From assembly GCA_029865195.1 (NCBI GenBank), contig JAOUHH010000054.1, positions 1 through 11,770 on the forward strand: a DNA stretch of 11,770 nucleotides. Direction: 5' to 3'. The DNA is from Desulfobulbaceae bacterium (GTDB lineage: Bacteria > Desulfobacterota > Desulfobulbia > Desulfobulbales > UBA5123). The notes beneath the pieces were generated by a model that saw only the letters and a list, made by a program, of their open reading frames with translations, made no database searches and was not told the DNA's origin. The translations under genes and the position numbers were made by a program. Of this stretch, positions 1-7,728 are shown in pieces (position 1 is the stretch's first letter; each line of letters begins with the position of its first letter).

Positions 1-1041
1 CACCGGCACGCCGATCAGACGGGTCAACTCGGCCACCAGACCGGTAACGCCCACCGCCATGATCTCGCCGATCAGGAACCAATCGTAGAACGTGGGGGTA
101 GAGTTATTCTCTTCCTCCATCCTGGCGCGATTGGCCCACAGGGTGCCAATACCGAAGATCAGGGCAATGGCGCTGACGTTGGCAAGAATCTTGATCGGGT
201 TAAGCTGGCCGATGGGGCCATGCAACTCCGGCATGAAGATGCCAATGATATCCTTGCTGATCAAGGCATAGTTGGTGACGATGAACAGACCGATAAAGGA
301 GAGCAGCAACGGCAGATGGCCGGTTACCCGATCGTGGTTGGTTCCGCACTCCTTGAAACGCCGGTGCTCAAGGATCTCCTTGACCGAAGGAATCAGGAAC
401 TGCTCGACAAACTGCTTGATCGAAGGCTTGAACTGGGTGTTGACGTTGGCGTTGGCGGCCATCGCCTTCCACATGTTGGATACACCCTTGAATACCGCGA
501 AAGCACCGAAGACGAACGCCGGCAGCATCATGATATCGATGAAGAAAACATTCTTGGTCAGGTATTTGAAATCCCAGTGACCGAAGAAATGGCTGAAGCC
601 GACCTCGCTCAGGGTTTGTGCATCGGGAAGATGCATCCCGCCGGAGATATACCACATGACCAGGATCAAGAGCGCCGGGAAGGCAATCAGGATGGGCAGA
701 TTGCTGCCGTTGCTGGCAAGCTTGGCAAGCCCGCTCGGGAAGCCGTAATGGGTGTAGGCATAGGCGCGGATCGCACCGAGCACGTCACCAGGCTTTGCCC
801 CACGGGGACAATAGGTTGTACAGTCACCGCACTGATGGCAGAGCATGACATCGGCATCGGCGACCAGGCGGTCTTTCATGCCCCACTGCGCCCAGATCAT
901 CTCTTTACGCGGGAAAGGCTTGCTGTCGCTGGACAGCGGACATCTGACGGAACATGTGGCACACTGGTAGCACTTCTTCAGAGTATCGCCGCCCGCACCC
1001 TTCAGGTACTTGATAAATTGTAAATCAGGTTCTACCCTCAT
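1..1041 (-). CDS. qmoC: QmoC, membrane subunit of quinone-interacting oxidoreductase (3' end cut by window)
   Basis: This is the membrane subunit of the Qmo complex, which takes electrons from menaquinol and passes them through QmoA/QmoB toward APS reductase. I translated 347 codons from an ATG at 1041, preceded by a GAGGGGG-type ribosome site. The frame is open to the left edge, so the C-terminus is missing. The N-terminal part is an HdrC-like ferredoxin domain with two 4Fe-4S motifs, C24-C27-C30-C34-P and C68-C71-C74-C78-P. A cytochrome b-like membrane part follows, with hydrophobic stretches near residues 115-133, 164-184, 243-262, 285-303 and 321-339, and with histidines (e.g. H137, H151, H155, H242, H274) that could include heme ligands. 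This HdrC plus cytochrome b (HdrE/NarI-like) fusion is characteristic of QmoC. It lies 142 bp after qmoB, with a hairpin between them. Confidence 0.95.
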   Translation of the reverse strand, partial: MRVEPDLQFIKYLKGAGGDTLKKCYQCATCSVRCPLSSDSKPFPRKEMIWAQWGMKDRLVADADVMLCHQCGDCTTYCPRGAKPGDVLGAIRAYAYTHYGFPSGLAKLASNGSNLPILIAFPALLILVMWYISGGMHLPDAQTLSEVGFSHFFGHWDFKYLTKNVFFIDIMMLPAFVFGAFAVFKGVSNMWKAMAANANVNTQFKPSIKQFVEQFLIPSVKEILEHRRFKECGTNHDRVTGHLPLLLSFIGLFIVTNYALISKDIIGIFMPELHGPIGQLNPIKILANVSAIALIFGIGTLWANRARMEEENNSTPTFYDWFLIGEIMAVGVTGLVAELTRLIGVPV

Positions 1042-1121
1042 TTTCTACCCCCTCACTTTGGCTCCGGTTTAAACGTAGGCCAGACAAGTAACACGATGGC
1101 TTAAAGTTTGGCACATAAATA

Positions 1122-1172
1122 GCGGTATTCAAGGTCGGCGTCAACCGAATCCTTGAATACCGCCTTTTTTTT
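1122..1172 (+). terminator. Strong hairpin with T8 tract between qmoB and qmoC, terminator-like on the plus strand
   Basis: A perfect 13-bp inverted repeat pairs GCGGTATTCAAGG (1122-1134) with its complement at 1151-1163. The stem can extend by TCGG/CCGA (1135-1138 with 1145-1148) across a 2-nt bulge. Eight Ts follow at 1165-1172 in the plus direction, the layout of an intrinsic terminator facing against the operon. Read in the qmo direction, the hairpin is preceded by an A-run and followed only by CTATTTATG, so it should terminate weakly. In that direction it could instead protect or process the qmoAB mRNA 3' end. The structure is certain; the function is inference. Confidence 0.6.
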
Positions 1173-1183
1173 ATCAATATGCC

Positions 1184-3421
1184 CTAGAAGCCCTTGAACG
1201 GATTGGGTCCCATACCGATGATCTCTTCAACAAAGTCCTGCAGAACAGTGGCAACTTCGTTGAAATCACTGATCGCGACCTGCTGGGCCTTGACCCGCTC
1301 CGGCTCGATGCCGAGGCTTTTCATGGTTTCTGCGATATTGATCATCCGGCGATCGGCAAGCTCAGAACCCTTGACGAAGTGACACTGGTAGTCATCACCG
1401 AACTTGCAACCCAGGAGGATCGCACCGTCCATACCGGCGGACATGGCGTCCTTGATCCAGGCCATGTTGACCGAACCAAGACAGCGGACCGGGATGAAGC
1501 GGATCAGGTTGTTGAGCGGATGACGCCGCATGGCTGCCATGTCGAGGGCAGGATAGGCATCGTTCTCGCAGACCAGGGCAAGAATACGCAGCTTGTCCTC
1601 GTCGTCGTCAGGAACCTCGATAGCCTTGATCATGGAACCGATCAGATCGATGTTGTAATCCTTGAAGCCGATGATCCGCTCAGGGCAAGCGCCCATACAG
1701 GTACCGCAACGACGGCAGCGGGTCGGGTTGGGCAGCGGGGTGCCCTTGGGATCGTCATCGATGGCGCCGAACGGACATTCCTCGGTACAACGCTTGCACT
1801 GGGTGCAGCGCTGCATGAAGAATTCCGGATAGGTCGCATCACCGGAACGGGGATGCACGGATACGCCACGATCGGCAGATTCCATGCACTGAATCGCCTT
1901 CAAGGCTGCACCGGTGGCGTCGTCGATGGTTTCTTCCATGGTCATCGCCTTCCGCACGCCGCCGCAGGCATAGACACCTGTCCGGCGGGTTTCGTAGGGG
2001 AAGCAGATGAAATGGGAATCGGCATAGCCATCGAACAGATCCAGATCAAGGAACGCCGGACCCTGCCGATAAGCCAGGTTTACCGTGGGCTTGGCGGCGG
2101 TGGTGGGCACCATGCCGGCGGCAAGTACCACCATGTCGGCCTTGAGGGCAAGATCTTCACCCAACAGGGTATCCTTGGCAGCAACCACCAAGGAACCGCC
2201 ATCCTCGCTGACCCCGGTTACGGTGGCCTTGGTCATGAAGATGCCGTCGGTGTTCTGTGCCGATTTGTAGAACAGCTCCATGCTGCCGGGGGTACGCATA
2301 TGCTGATAGAGGATATACGCCTTACCGTCGGCGTTGTCCTCGCATACATACTTGGCCTGCTTCAGGGTAACCATGCTGGTCACCGAGTTGCAGTACGGGA
2401 AATCGCGGTCATGCTCTTCACCGCCGGGGCTCTGGATGAAGACCACGTTGGCGGGAACCTTGCCCTCCTTGGCCATCTTCTCGAACTGGGCGTTGGTAAC
2501 CACCTTGTCAAGCTTGCCGGCGCCCAGATGCTCGTATTCGGAGACATCGGCAGGGGTCCAGCCGGTGGCAAGGATCACGGCGCCGAAATCCTCGGCATCG
2601 GGATTGGCCTCGTCGTAACGCTTGAGACCCTCATTGGGGTTCGCCAACTCGCCCTTGTCGATCTTCTCCTGCTCATCGACACCGACCTTGGCCGGCGCAT
2701 CCCACTCGCTCTTGGTGCCGGTAGCCTTGGTGGTCAACTTGAAGGCACCGGGGGCGCCGCCGATACGTGCGACCTCGGTATTGGTACGGACAGTGATGTT
2801 GCCGTCGGCCTCAACCGCCGCAACCATCGCCGGAACCGTCGGCTCCTCGAGATCGGTCCAAGGGGACTTGGACGGGAACTGCTTCCGCCAGTTGACGGCC
2901 TTGCCACCGAGCTGGGCCGCGGCCTCGATGATGGTAACCTGGCAACCGGACTTGGAAGCCTCGCGGGCCGCAGTCAAACCGGCAACGCCACCGCCGACCA
3001 CCAGAACCTTCTTGTTGACCTGCTCAAGTTGGAATGGCTCAGGCAACTCGCACTTCTTGGCGCGAACACAGGCCATGCGCATGTAATCGGAAGCAAGTTC
3101 CTGAGTAAAATCGGGTTTGGCCTCGGCGGGACGGCACCAGGCCACCTGCTCGCGAAGGCTGGCGCGGGCAACGATCTTATCCTTGCCGAAATCGAATTCC
3201 TCGGTCATTACCCGCGGGGAACAGGCGCCGATGACAACGGTGTTGACACCGCCGTCGATATCGGCCTTGATCACCCCAAGACCCTCGGCGCTACAGAGTG
3301 CCGCATGAGTCTTGCATTCGCCAACGCCGCTGCCGGTTACAACGCCAACCAGTTCCTCGACATTGACGGCATCGCCGATACCGCATCCAGTGCATATATA
3401 TGCAGCGTATTTCTTATCCAT
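1184..3421 (-). CDS. qmoB: QmoB, HdrA/MvhD-like flavo iron-sulfur subunit of Qmo complex
   Basis: This is the cytoplasmic flavin and iron-sulfur subunit of the Qmo complex, 745 aa. An N-terminal cysteine-rich segment (C10, C13, C36, C43, C67) resembles the HdrA N-terminal region. It is followed by an FAD dinucleotide motif, GGGVAG at 143-148, in an HdrA-like flavoprotein core. Two 4Fe-4S motifs come next: C539-C542-C545-C549 and C569-C572-C575-C579, both ending in CP. The C-terminal part (about 612-745) resembles MvhD/FlpD, with C618, C647, C672 and C680 as likely cluster ligands. This HdrA plus MvhD fusion separates QmoB from the shorter QmoA. The ATG at 3421 has a GGAGG site that overlaps the last codons of qmoA, and only 6 bp separate the two genes, so they are probably translationally coupled. 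No truncation or frameshift is seen. Confidence 0.97.
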   Translation of the reverse strand: MDKKYAAYICTGCGIGDAVNVEELVGVVTGSGVGECKTHAALCSAEGLGVIKADIDGGVNTVVIGACSPRVMTEEFDFGKDKIVARASLREQVAWCRPAEAKPDFTQELASDYMRMACVRAKKCELPEPFQLEQVNKKVLVVGGGVAGLTAAREASKSGCQVTIIEAAAQLGGKAVNWRKQFPSKSPWTDLEEPTVPAMVAAVEADGNITVRTNTEVARIGGAPGAFKLTTKATGTKSEWDAPAKVGVDEQEKIDKGELANPNEGLKRYDEANPDAEDFGAVILATGWTPADVSEYEHLGAGKLDKVVTNAQFEKMAKEGKVPANVVFIQSPGGEEHDRDFPYCNSVTSMVTLKQAKYVCEDNADGKAYILYQHMRTPGSMELFYKSAQNTDGIFMTKATVTGVSEDGGSLVVAAKDTLLGEDLALKADMVVLAAGMVPTTAAKPTVNLAYRQGPAFLDLDLFDGYADSHFICFPYETRRTGVYACGGVRKAMTMEETIDDATGAALKAIQCMESADRGVSVHPRSGDATYPEFFMQRCTQCKRCTEECPFGAIDDDPKGTPLPNPTRCRRCGTCMGACPERIIGFKDYNIDLIGSMIKAIEVPDDDEDKLRILALVCENDAYPALDMAAMRRHPLNNLIRFIPVRCLGSVNMAWIKDAMSAGMDGAILLGCKFGDDYQCHFVKGSELADRRMINIAETMKSLGIEPERVKAQQVAISDFNEVATVLQDFVEEIIGMGPNPFKGF

Positions 3422-3427
3422 GAATAA

Positions 3428-4687
3428 TTACCTCCGAGACGCTTGAATGGCTTTAAGTGCAGCAGCCGTTGAGTTCTGGCCGCTGGTGACGACATCTGCC
3501 GCCTTCTTGGCGCAACCACCGGCGAACATCGCCTTGGCCTCATCAGCCAGGACGAAACCGTTGCCGTCCATGGTTACACCGAAGGCAGCGCCCTGGCCCT
3601 GGAGAGCCGGCTGCATGCCGGTAGCCAGAATCGCCATATCAACCGTCTGCGAGATTTTCTCGCCGGTAACTGCGTTCTCGGCGATCAAGGTCACGGCGCC
3701 ACCGGCCTCGGCAACGATGTCGGCAACCTTGCCCTTGACGAAGGTGGTATTCGCGTCTCCCATCAACTTCTCACGGAAATGCTCATACTTGCCAGGAGTC
3801 CGAAGGTCGATGTAGAAGACATAGATCTTGGCCTCGGGATACTGGGCACGAATATAGGTAATCTGCTTGAAGGTAGCCATGCAGCAGATGTAGGAACAAT
3901 ATTCCAGGTGATTCTCGTCACGGGAACCGGCGCACTGTACGAATGCAAAGGACTCGGGCTCCTTGTTGTCGCCGGGGCGCAGGATCTTGCCGGCAGTGGG
4001 GCCATTGGGTGCGGCAAGCCGCTCCATCATCATGTTGGTGATGATGGACTCGCTGGAGTTGAACTTCAGGTTGTCCATCTTGGTCGGATCGTAAGGATTC
4101 CAACCGGTCGACCAGACGATGCTCGCGACATCGACGGTGATCTCCTTGGAAGCCATGGTCATATCGATGGCGTTGTACTTGCAGGCCGAGGCGCATTTGC
4201 CACACTTGTTGCAAGCAGCCATGTCGATGACATATTTCATCGGGAAGGCGTGATCGTGACTCTTGTAGATAGCCTTGGTCTTGTCCATGCCGAAGTTGAA
4301 GGCGTTGTCGCGCTCTTCGGGGCAGGCCTCAACACAGTCACCGCATGCGGTGCAGTTGTTGTTGACAAAGCGGGGCTTGCTCTCCAGGGTCACCTGATAT
4401 GCACCAGGGGCGCCAGCAATGGACTTGACCTCGGTCATGGTGTGAACGCGGATCTTCCGGTTTTTCTTGATGCGCTGGAAGTTGATCTCAAGGCCACAGG
4501 AAGGAGGACACAGTTTGGGGAAGTACTGATTCAACTGAGCGACACGGCCGCCCAGATACGGATTCCTTTCCACCAAAAAGACGTCGCTACCGACTTCTGC
4601 GGCTTCCAATGCAGCAGTCAGCCCGCTAATCCCACCACCAACGACCAGTACTCCACCTGCACCAGGTGCGCTGCGCTCGTCTGTCAT
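3428..4687 (-). CDS. qmoA: QmoA, HdrA-like flavoprotein subunit of Qmo complex
   Basis: This is the first Qmo gene, an HdrA-like soluble flavoprotein of 419 aa. It has an N-terminal FAD motif (GGGISG, residues 17-22) and two ferredoxin-type 4Fe-4S motifs, C112-C115-C118-C122-P and C159-C162-C165-C169. The HdrA-family signature QCAGSRD at 251-257 is followed by cysteines 264, 268 and 269. It lacks the MvhD-like tail of QmoB. I chose the ATG at 4687 rather than the in-frame ATG at 4699, because the only good ribosome site (GGAGGAA, 4697-4691) lies between them and is correctly placed for 4687. With AprBA upstream and QmoB/QmoC downstream, its role is to relay electrons between quinol and APS reductase. 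The 198-bp gap to aprA contains a terminator-like hairpin, so qmoABC may have its own promoter there, though I could not point to a convincing one. Confidence 0.96.
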   Translation of the reverse strand: MTDERSAPGAGGVLVVGGGISGLTAALEAAEVGSDVFLVERNPYLGGRVAQLNQYFPKLCPPSCGLEINFQRIKKNRKIRVHTMTEVKSIAGAPGAYQVTLESKPRFVNNNCTACGDCVEACPEERDNAFNFGMDKTKAIYKSHDHAFPMKYVIDMAACNKCGKCASACKYNAIDMTMASKEITVDVASIVWSTGWNPYDPTKMDNLKFNSSESIITNMMMERLAAPNGPTAGKILRPGDNKEPESFAFVQCAGSRDENHLEYCSYICCMATFKQITYIRAQYPEAKIYVFYIDLRTPGKYEHFREKLMGDANTTFVKGKVADIVAEAGGAVTLIAENAVTGEKISQTVDMAILATGMQPALQGQGAAFGVTMDGNGFVLADEAKAMFAGGCAKKAADVVTSGQNSTAAALKAIQASRR

Positions 4688-4690
4688 GCT

Positions 4691-4697
4691 TTCCTCC
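4691..4697 (-). promoter_or_regulatory. Ribosome binding site that fixes the qmoA start
   Basis: The minus strand reads GGAGGAA, then AGC, then ATG at 4687. The upstream in-frame ATG at 4699 overlaps this site and has no Shine-Dalgarno sequence of its own. The shorter protein (419 rather than 423 residues) is therefore the better call. Confidence 0.75.
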
Positions 4698-4813
4698 ATA
4701 GCTTTGGTAAAGATTGATTAAATCTGATTTGATTGACTCAAGTGACTTGCCTTGGCGCCTCGCCAACCTGCAGGACCAGTCAATTCAACCAACAAAACCA
4801 AATTTCCCAGGTT

Positions 4814-4855
4814 ATAGAAAAATCTCCAGGCGCCGTTGCCGGCGCCTGGAGATTT
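4814..4855 (-). terminator. Intrinsic terminator after aprA, separating aprBA from qmoABC
   Basis: A perfect 15-bp inverted repeat pairs AAATCTCCAGGCGCC (4820-4834) with its complement at 4841-4855 around a 6-nt loop. On the minus strand the GC-rich stem ends in GGAGATTT and runs into TTCTATAA, giving a short U-run about 30 nt past the aprA stop codon. The stem is strong and the U-run is modest. Partial termination, with more aprBA than qmoABC message, is plausible but is inference. Confidence 0.7.
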
Positions 4856-4885
4856 CACTTTCAGGCAGCTACATCTAACCGTGGA

Positions 4886-6898
4886 TTAGATCCAGGGCTC
4901 GGTCTCAACGATGTTGATGCACTCGACCTTCTCACACTTCCACTCCTTGGTAGCAGGATCGAAGGTGGAGTTAACGAAGGCCTTCCAGTTGGCGTCGTCA
5001 CAGGTCGGGTAGTCAGACCGGTAGTAGAAGCCGGGGTAACGGCTCTCTTTACGGAACTCGATGTGACGAATGTGGGTCTCAACACACCAGATACGGTGGT
5101 AGTTCTCCCAGGCGCGCATCAACTCATGCAGGTCGCCAGCAGCCATCAGCTCGGCATCCTCGCGCAGCATGCGGAGAAGGTCAAGGCAGATGTTGAGCAG
5201 CTTGCCGGAGGTCATGTAGTAGGTAGCAACACCGCCGCCGTACTCGTCGGTGGCCTTCATCAGGCGCATCATGATACCGGCGGGCTTGCAGTAGTTGGGG
5301 TTAACATCAGCAGCGGTGGTTTTGCCAACGTGCTCAAGGTAACGACGTACCGGTGCGTAGATCTCGGCAGCAAGATCGGCAGCGGACTGGCCCAACTCGG
5401 GGGTGTGGCTGTTGTCACGGCAGTACTTGACCATCTGCTTGGCACAGATACGACCCTCGGCATGAGAACCGGAGGAGAACTTGTGGCCGGAAGCGCCGAC
5501 GCCGTCACCAGCGGTGAACAGACCGTCAACGGTGGTCATGCGGTTGTAACCCCACTTGTACTGATGAGAACGGGGACCGTTAACGGTGGGTACCCAATCC
5601 TCGTTGGGGCCGGAGGTCCAGATACCGCAGCAGCCGGAATGAGAACCAAGCATGTACGGTTCGGTCGGCATGATCTCGGAACCAACCTTCTCGGGCTCGA
5701 TGTTCATACCAGCCCAAAGGCCAGCCTGACCAACGGACATGTCAAGGAAGTCTTCCCATGCCTCGGACTCAAGATGCTTCCAGAACTTCTTAACATCTTT
5801 CTCGTCCATGCCTTTGGCGCGACGATCGTCAAGGAATGCGTTCAGAGCTACGTCGGTAGCCATGTAGATCGGACCGCGACCTTCCTTCAGCTCGTTGAGC
5901 ATCAGGTGGTTACGCAGACAGGTCGGGGTAACGGCGGAAGCGCCGTACGGCATGAACTTGGAAAGCTCTGCCTTAACGGAGTCGGAGTTGGCGTAGAACT
6001 CACCAAGGCCGTTCTGTACTTTGGCCTTGAAGAGAAGGAACCATGCACCAACCGGACCGTAACCGTCTTTGAAACGAGCGGGGGTGAAGCGGTTTTCCAT
6101 CATGGTCAGGGTTGCGCCGACCTGTGCACACATGGTGTAGGTGGAACCAGCGTTCCATACGGGGTACCAGGCGCGACCCTTACCCTCACCGGTGGACCGG
6201 GGACGGAAGATGTTAACAGCGCCGCCGCACACGCAAAGGATAGCCTTGGCGGTGAAGACGTGTACCTTGTTCTCACGGGTGGAGAAACCAACGGCACCGG
6301 CAACGGTGTTGGGCTTGTTCTTGTCAAGGAGAAGCTTAACGATGAAGATACGCTCCATGATGTTCTCGGTACCAAGGGCGGTCTTAGCTGCCTCGGCAAC
6401 GATACACTTGTAGGACTCACCGTTGATCATGATCTGCCACTTACCGGTACGTACCGGCTTGCCGCCTTCACGCAGGGTAGGAGCAGGAGCGGCGCCGTCG
6501 AGGTTGTTGCCGTCGGCGTCGAGCTTCCAGATGGGCAGACCCCACTCCTCGAACAGCTTAACGGACTCGTCAACGTGACGGCCAAGATCGTAGATCAGGT
6601 CCTCACGTACAACGCCCATCAAGTCGTTACGAACCATTTTTACATAGTTCTCGATGGGGTTGTCGCCGATGTAGGTGTTGATAGCGGAAAGGCCCTGGGC
6701 AACAGCGCCGGAACGCTCCATGGATGCCTTATCGACAAGCTGGATCTTCAAATCTGCGGGTGCCCATTTCTTGATCTCGAATGCGCAACCGCAAGCGGCC
6801 ATACCACCGCCAACGATCAGAACGTCAACCTTGTGCTCGACAATCTCGGGATTGGCAATTGCGGGCAGCTCGCCCAACGGCTTATTCGGTAATGCCAT
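4886..6898 (-). CDS. aprA: AprA, adenylylsulfate (APS) reductase alpha subunit
   Basis: This is the catalytic FAD subunit of dissimilatory APS reductase, which reduces adenosine 5'-phosphosulfate to sulfite and AMP in the cytoplasm. The protein is 670 aa, a usual full length for the family. The FAD-binding motif VGGGMAACG is at residues 29-37. The conserved blocks of the fumarate-reductase-type flavoprotein fold are present: TPARFKDGYGPVGAWF (272-287), GSHSGCCGIW (418-427) and the GDGVGASGHKFSSGSHAEGR stretch at 464-483. R275 and H420 sit in the contexts of the substrate-binding Arg and His known from the Archaeoglobus enzyme (R265 and H398 there). The ATG at 6898 follows an AGGAGGA site. It lies 67 bp after aprB, as expected for the AB heterodimer operon, and ends before a hairpin terminator. 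No sign of damage. Confidence 0.98.
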   Translation of the reverse strand: MALPNKPLGELPAIANPEIVEHKVDVLIVGGGMAACGCAFEIKKWAPADLKIQLVDKASMERSGAVAQGLSAINTYIGDNPIENYVKMVRNDLMGVVREDLIYDLGRHVDESVKLFEEWGLPIWKLDADGNNLDGAAPAPTLREGGKPVRTGKWQIMINGESYKCIVAEAAKTALGTENIMERIFIVKLLLDKNKPNTVAGAVGFSTRENKVHVFTAKAILCVCGGAVNIFRPRSTGEGKGRAWYPVWNAGSTYTMCAQVGATLTMMENRFTPARFKDGYGPVGAWFLLFKAKVQNGLGEFYANSDSVKAELSKFMPYGASAVTPTCLRNHLMLNELKEGRGPIYMATDVALNAFLDDRRAKGMDEKDVKKFWKHLESEAWEDFLDMSVGQAGLWAGMNIEPEKVGSEIMPTEPYMLGSHSGCCGIWTSGPNEDWVPTVNGPRSHQYKWGYNRMTTVDGLFTAGDGVGASGHKFSSGSHAEGRICAKQMVKYCRDNSHTPELGQSAADLAAEIYAPVRRYLEHVGKTTAADVNPNYCKPAGIMMRLMKATDEYGGGVATYYMTSGKLLNICLDLLRMLREDAELMAAGDLHELMRAWENYHRIWCVETHIRHIEFRKESRYPGFYYRSDYPTCDDANWKAFVNSTFDPATKEWKCEKVECINIVETEPWI

Positions 6899-6965
6899 AA
6901 TCGGATTCCTCCTAAAGTATTTGAAAAATCAATTATTTTTTAAACTAAGTGAGACTGTCCCGACC

Positions 6966-7385
6966 TTACTTCTTGGGGGTGGGCAGGTCCTTCTCAAGAA
7001 GCAGCTTCTCGTCATCAAGGTTGCTGCCGGTCTGTCCAACATAGCCGTTGGCAGCGCCCTCTGCGGTGGTACGAACAGGGAACTTGAAGCGCTTCATGTT
7101 GCCGTTACGGAACTTGATGGTCCACATGATGGAGTCGGCGCTCCGCATGGGGTGAACCAGACCGCCCATGGGTACGAAGTCGTTGTAACCGCGTACGGCA
7201 ATGGCGCCCTGAGGGCAAATCTTTACGCAGGAGTAACACTCCCAACATGCATCGGGCTCCTGGTTGTATGCCCGCATCTCCTCCTTGTTCAAGACCATCA
7301 GGTCGTTGGGGCAGATGTACATGCAAGCGGTCTTATCGCCGCCCTTGCAACCATCACATTTGGAAGGATCTACAAAACTTGGCAT
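6966..7385 (-). CDS. aprB: AprB, APS reductase beta subunit (two 4Fe-4S ferredoxin)
   Basis: This is the iron-sulfur subunit of APS reductase, 139 aa. It passes electrons from the Qmo complex to the FAD of AprA. Cluster I/II ligands are visible as C10-C13-C21-C25-P and C47-C50-C53-C57-P. The first motif has the long C-X7-C insertion typical of AprB. W48, inside the second motif (ACWECYSC), corresponds to the tryptophan known to sit between FAD and cluster I in the Archaeoglobus enzyme. The C-terminal part (about 76-139) is the extension that wraps around AprA in the family. The ATG at 7385 has a strong GAGGAGGT site at 7399-7392. It is the first gene of the aprBA-qmoABC run. sat (ATP sulfurylase), which often sits nearby in related bacteria, is not upstream here. 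Confidence 0.97.
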   Translation of the reverse strand: MPSFVDPSKCDGCKGGDKTACMYICPNDLMVLNKEEMRAYNQEPDACWECYSCVKICPQGAIAVRGYNDFVPMGGLVHPMRSADSIMWTIKFRNGNMKRFKFPVRTTAEGAANGYVGQTGSNLDDEKLLLEKDLPTPKK

Positions 7386-7449
7386 TAAACTACCTCCTCA
7401 ATTGGATTGTAATTTCCGGTCCCACCTCAGTGCGAAACCGATTTTTTCC

Positions 7450-7477
7450 TATATACCTGAACCGCCCCACGTGCCAT
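7450..7477 (-). promoter_or_regulatory. Possible sigma70-type promoter of aprBA
   Basis: On the minus strand ATGGCA (7477-7472, 4 of 6 to TTGACA) is 16 bp from TATATA (7455-7450, 4 of 6 to TATAAT). Transcription would start near 7443 and leave a leader of about 58 nt before the aprB ATG. The match is mediocre, and the main support is its position next to the palindrome. Confidence 0.3.
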
Positions 7478-7490
7478 AACCGGTTAACCG
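7477..7490. promoter_or_regulatory. Nested palindrome, possible operator upstream of aprB
   Basis: TAACCGGTTAACCG contains two overlapping perfect 10-bp palindromes: TAACCGGTTA (7477-7486) and CGGTTAACCG (7481-7490). It directly abuts the -35 side of the candidate aprB promoter. A two-fold symmetric site here could bind a dimeric regulator. The similarity to the Rex (NADH-sensing) site is only partial: one half resembles it and the other does not. Confidence 0.35.
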
Positions 7491-7671
7491 TCACATAAAC
7501 TGATGCGCCAGCCGACACCTGATTACCAATACACGATCAACGGCCTTGATACCCAAAAATAGGAACAATACCACACCGTTAGTAGCACATAGGCATTTTT
7601 GAGCCTACAGGCAACCATCTAATATTGTTCATTATTTTTCTCGACTGGATTGTCACCGAGAAGCATGAACT

Positions 7672-7695
7672 AAAATGAGGAATCACTCATTTTTT
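7672..7695 (+). terminator. Small AT-rich hairpin with T-run
   Basis: AAAATGAG (7672-7679) pairs with CTCATTTT (7686-7693) around a 6-nt loop, and the T-run covers 7690-7695. The stem has only two G-C pairs, so it is weak. It lies between the divergent aprB and YkgJ-type transcription units and has no gene before it on the plus strand. It could end a short transcript or act as an insulator, or it may be a chance structure. Confidence 0.3.
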
Positions 7696-7708
7696 ATCCA
7701 GAAGTTTG

Positions 7709-7714
7709 TATAAT
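7709..7714 (+). promoter_or_regulatory. Possible -10 box (TATAAT) for plus-strand transcription
   Basis: A perfect TATAAT occurs at 7709-7714 in AT-rich sequence. No good -35 hexamer is found 16-18 bp upstream; the best candidates match 2 or 3 of 6. Transcription would start near 7721, either almost leaderless for the ORF at 7729 or with a leader of about 370 nt for the YkgJ-type gene at 8093. Confidence 0.3.
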
Positions 7715-7728
7715 TTTTCGTCTGGTAA

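Larger units (their letters stand above)
7386..7728. other. AT-rich intergenic region upstream of aprB
   Basis: No credible gene is seen on either strand. The region should hold the aprB promoter and leader (minus strand) and part of the upstream region of the divergent YkgJ-type gene. Recognisable elements are a nested palindrome at 7477-7490, a possible aprB promoter at 7450-7477, a hairpin with a T-run at 7672-7695 and a plus-strand TATAAT at 7709-7714. No tRNA or known riboswitch was recognised. Confidence 0.7.

Noticed and set aside
1379..3427. 682-codon open frame on the plus strand across qmoB
   Set aside because: It is fully antisense to a well-recognised gene, has no family resemblance and is rich in Gly/His/Leu as expected from reading a GC-biased gene backward. 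It is a by-product of qmoB codon use.
3779..4717. 312-codon open frame on the plus strand across qmoA
   Set aside because: Antisense shadow of qmoA with no independent support.
4733..6892. 719-codon open frame on the plus strand across aprA
   Set aside because: It is striking in length but is fully antisense to aprA. Avoidance of certain codons in a highly expressed gene removes stops from the opposite strand. No recognisable domain and no ribosome site.
7470..7476. TGGCACG on the minus strand as a sigma54 -24 element for aprB
   Set aside because: The required TTGC-type -12 element is missing at the correct spacing (GCGG is found instead).
7502..7561. Short 19-codon plus-strand frame in the aprB upstream region
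   Set aside because: No ribosome site, no recognisable product, and a length expected by chance.
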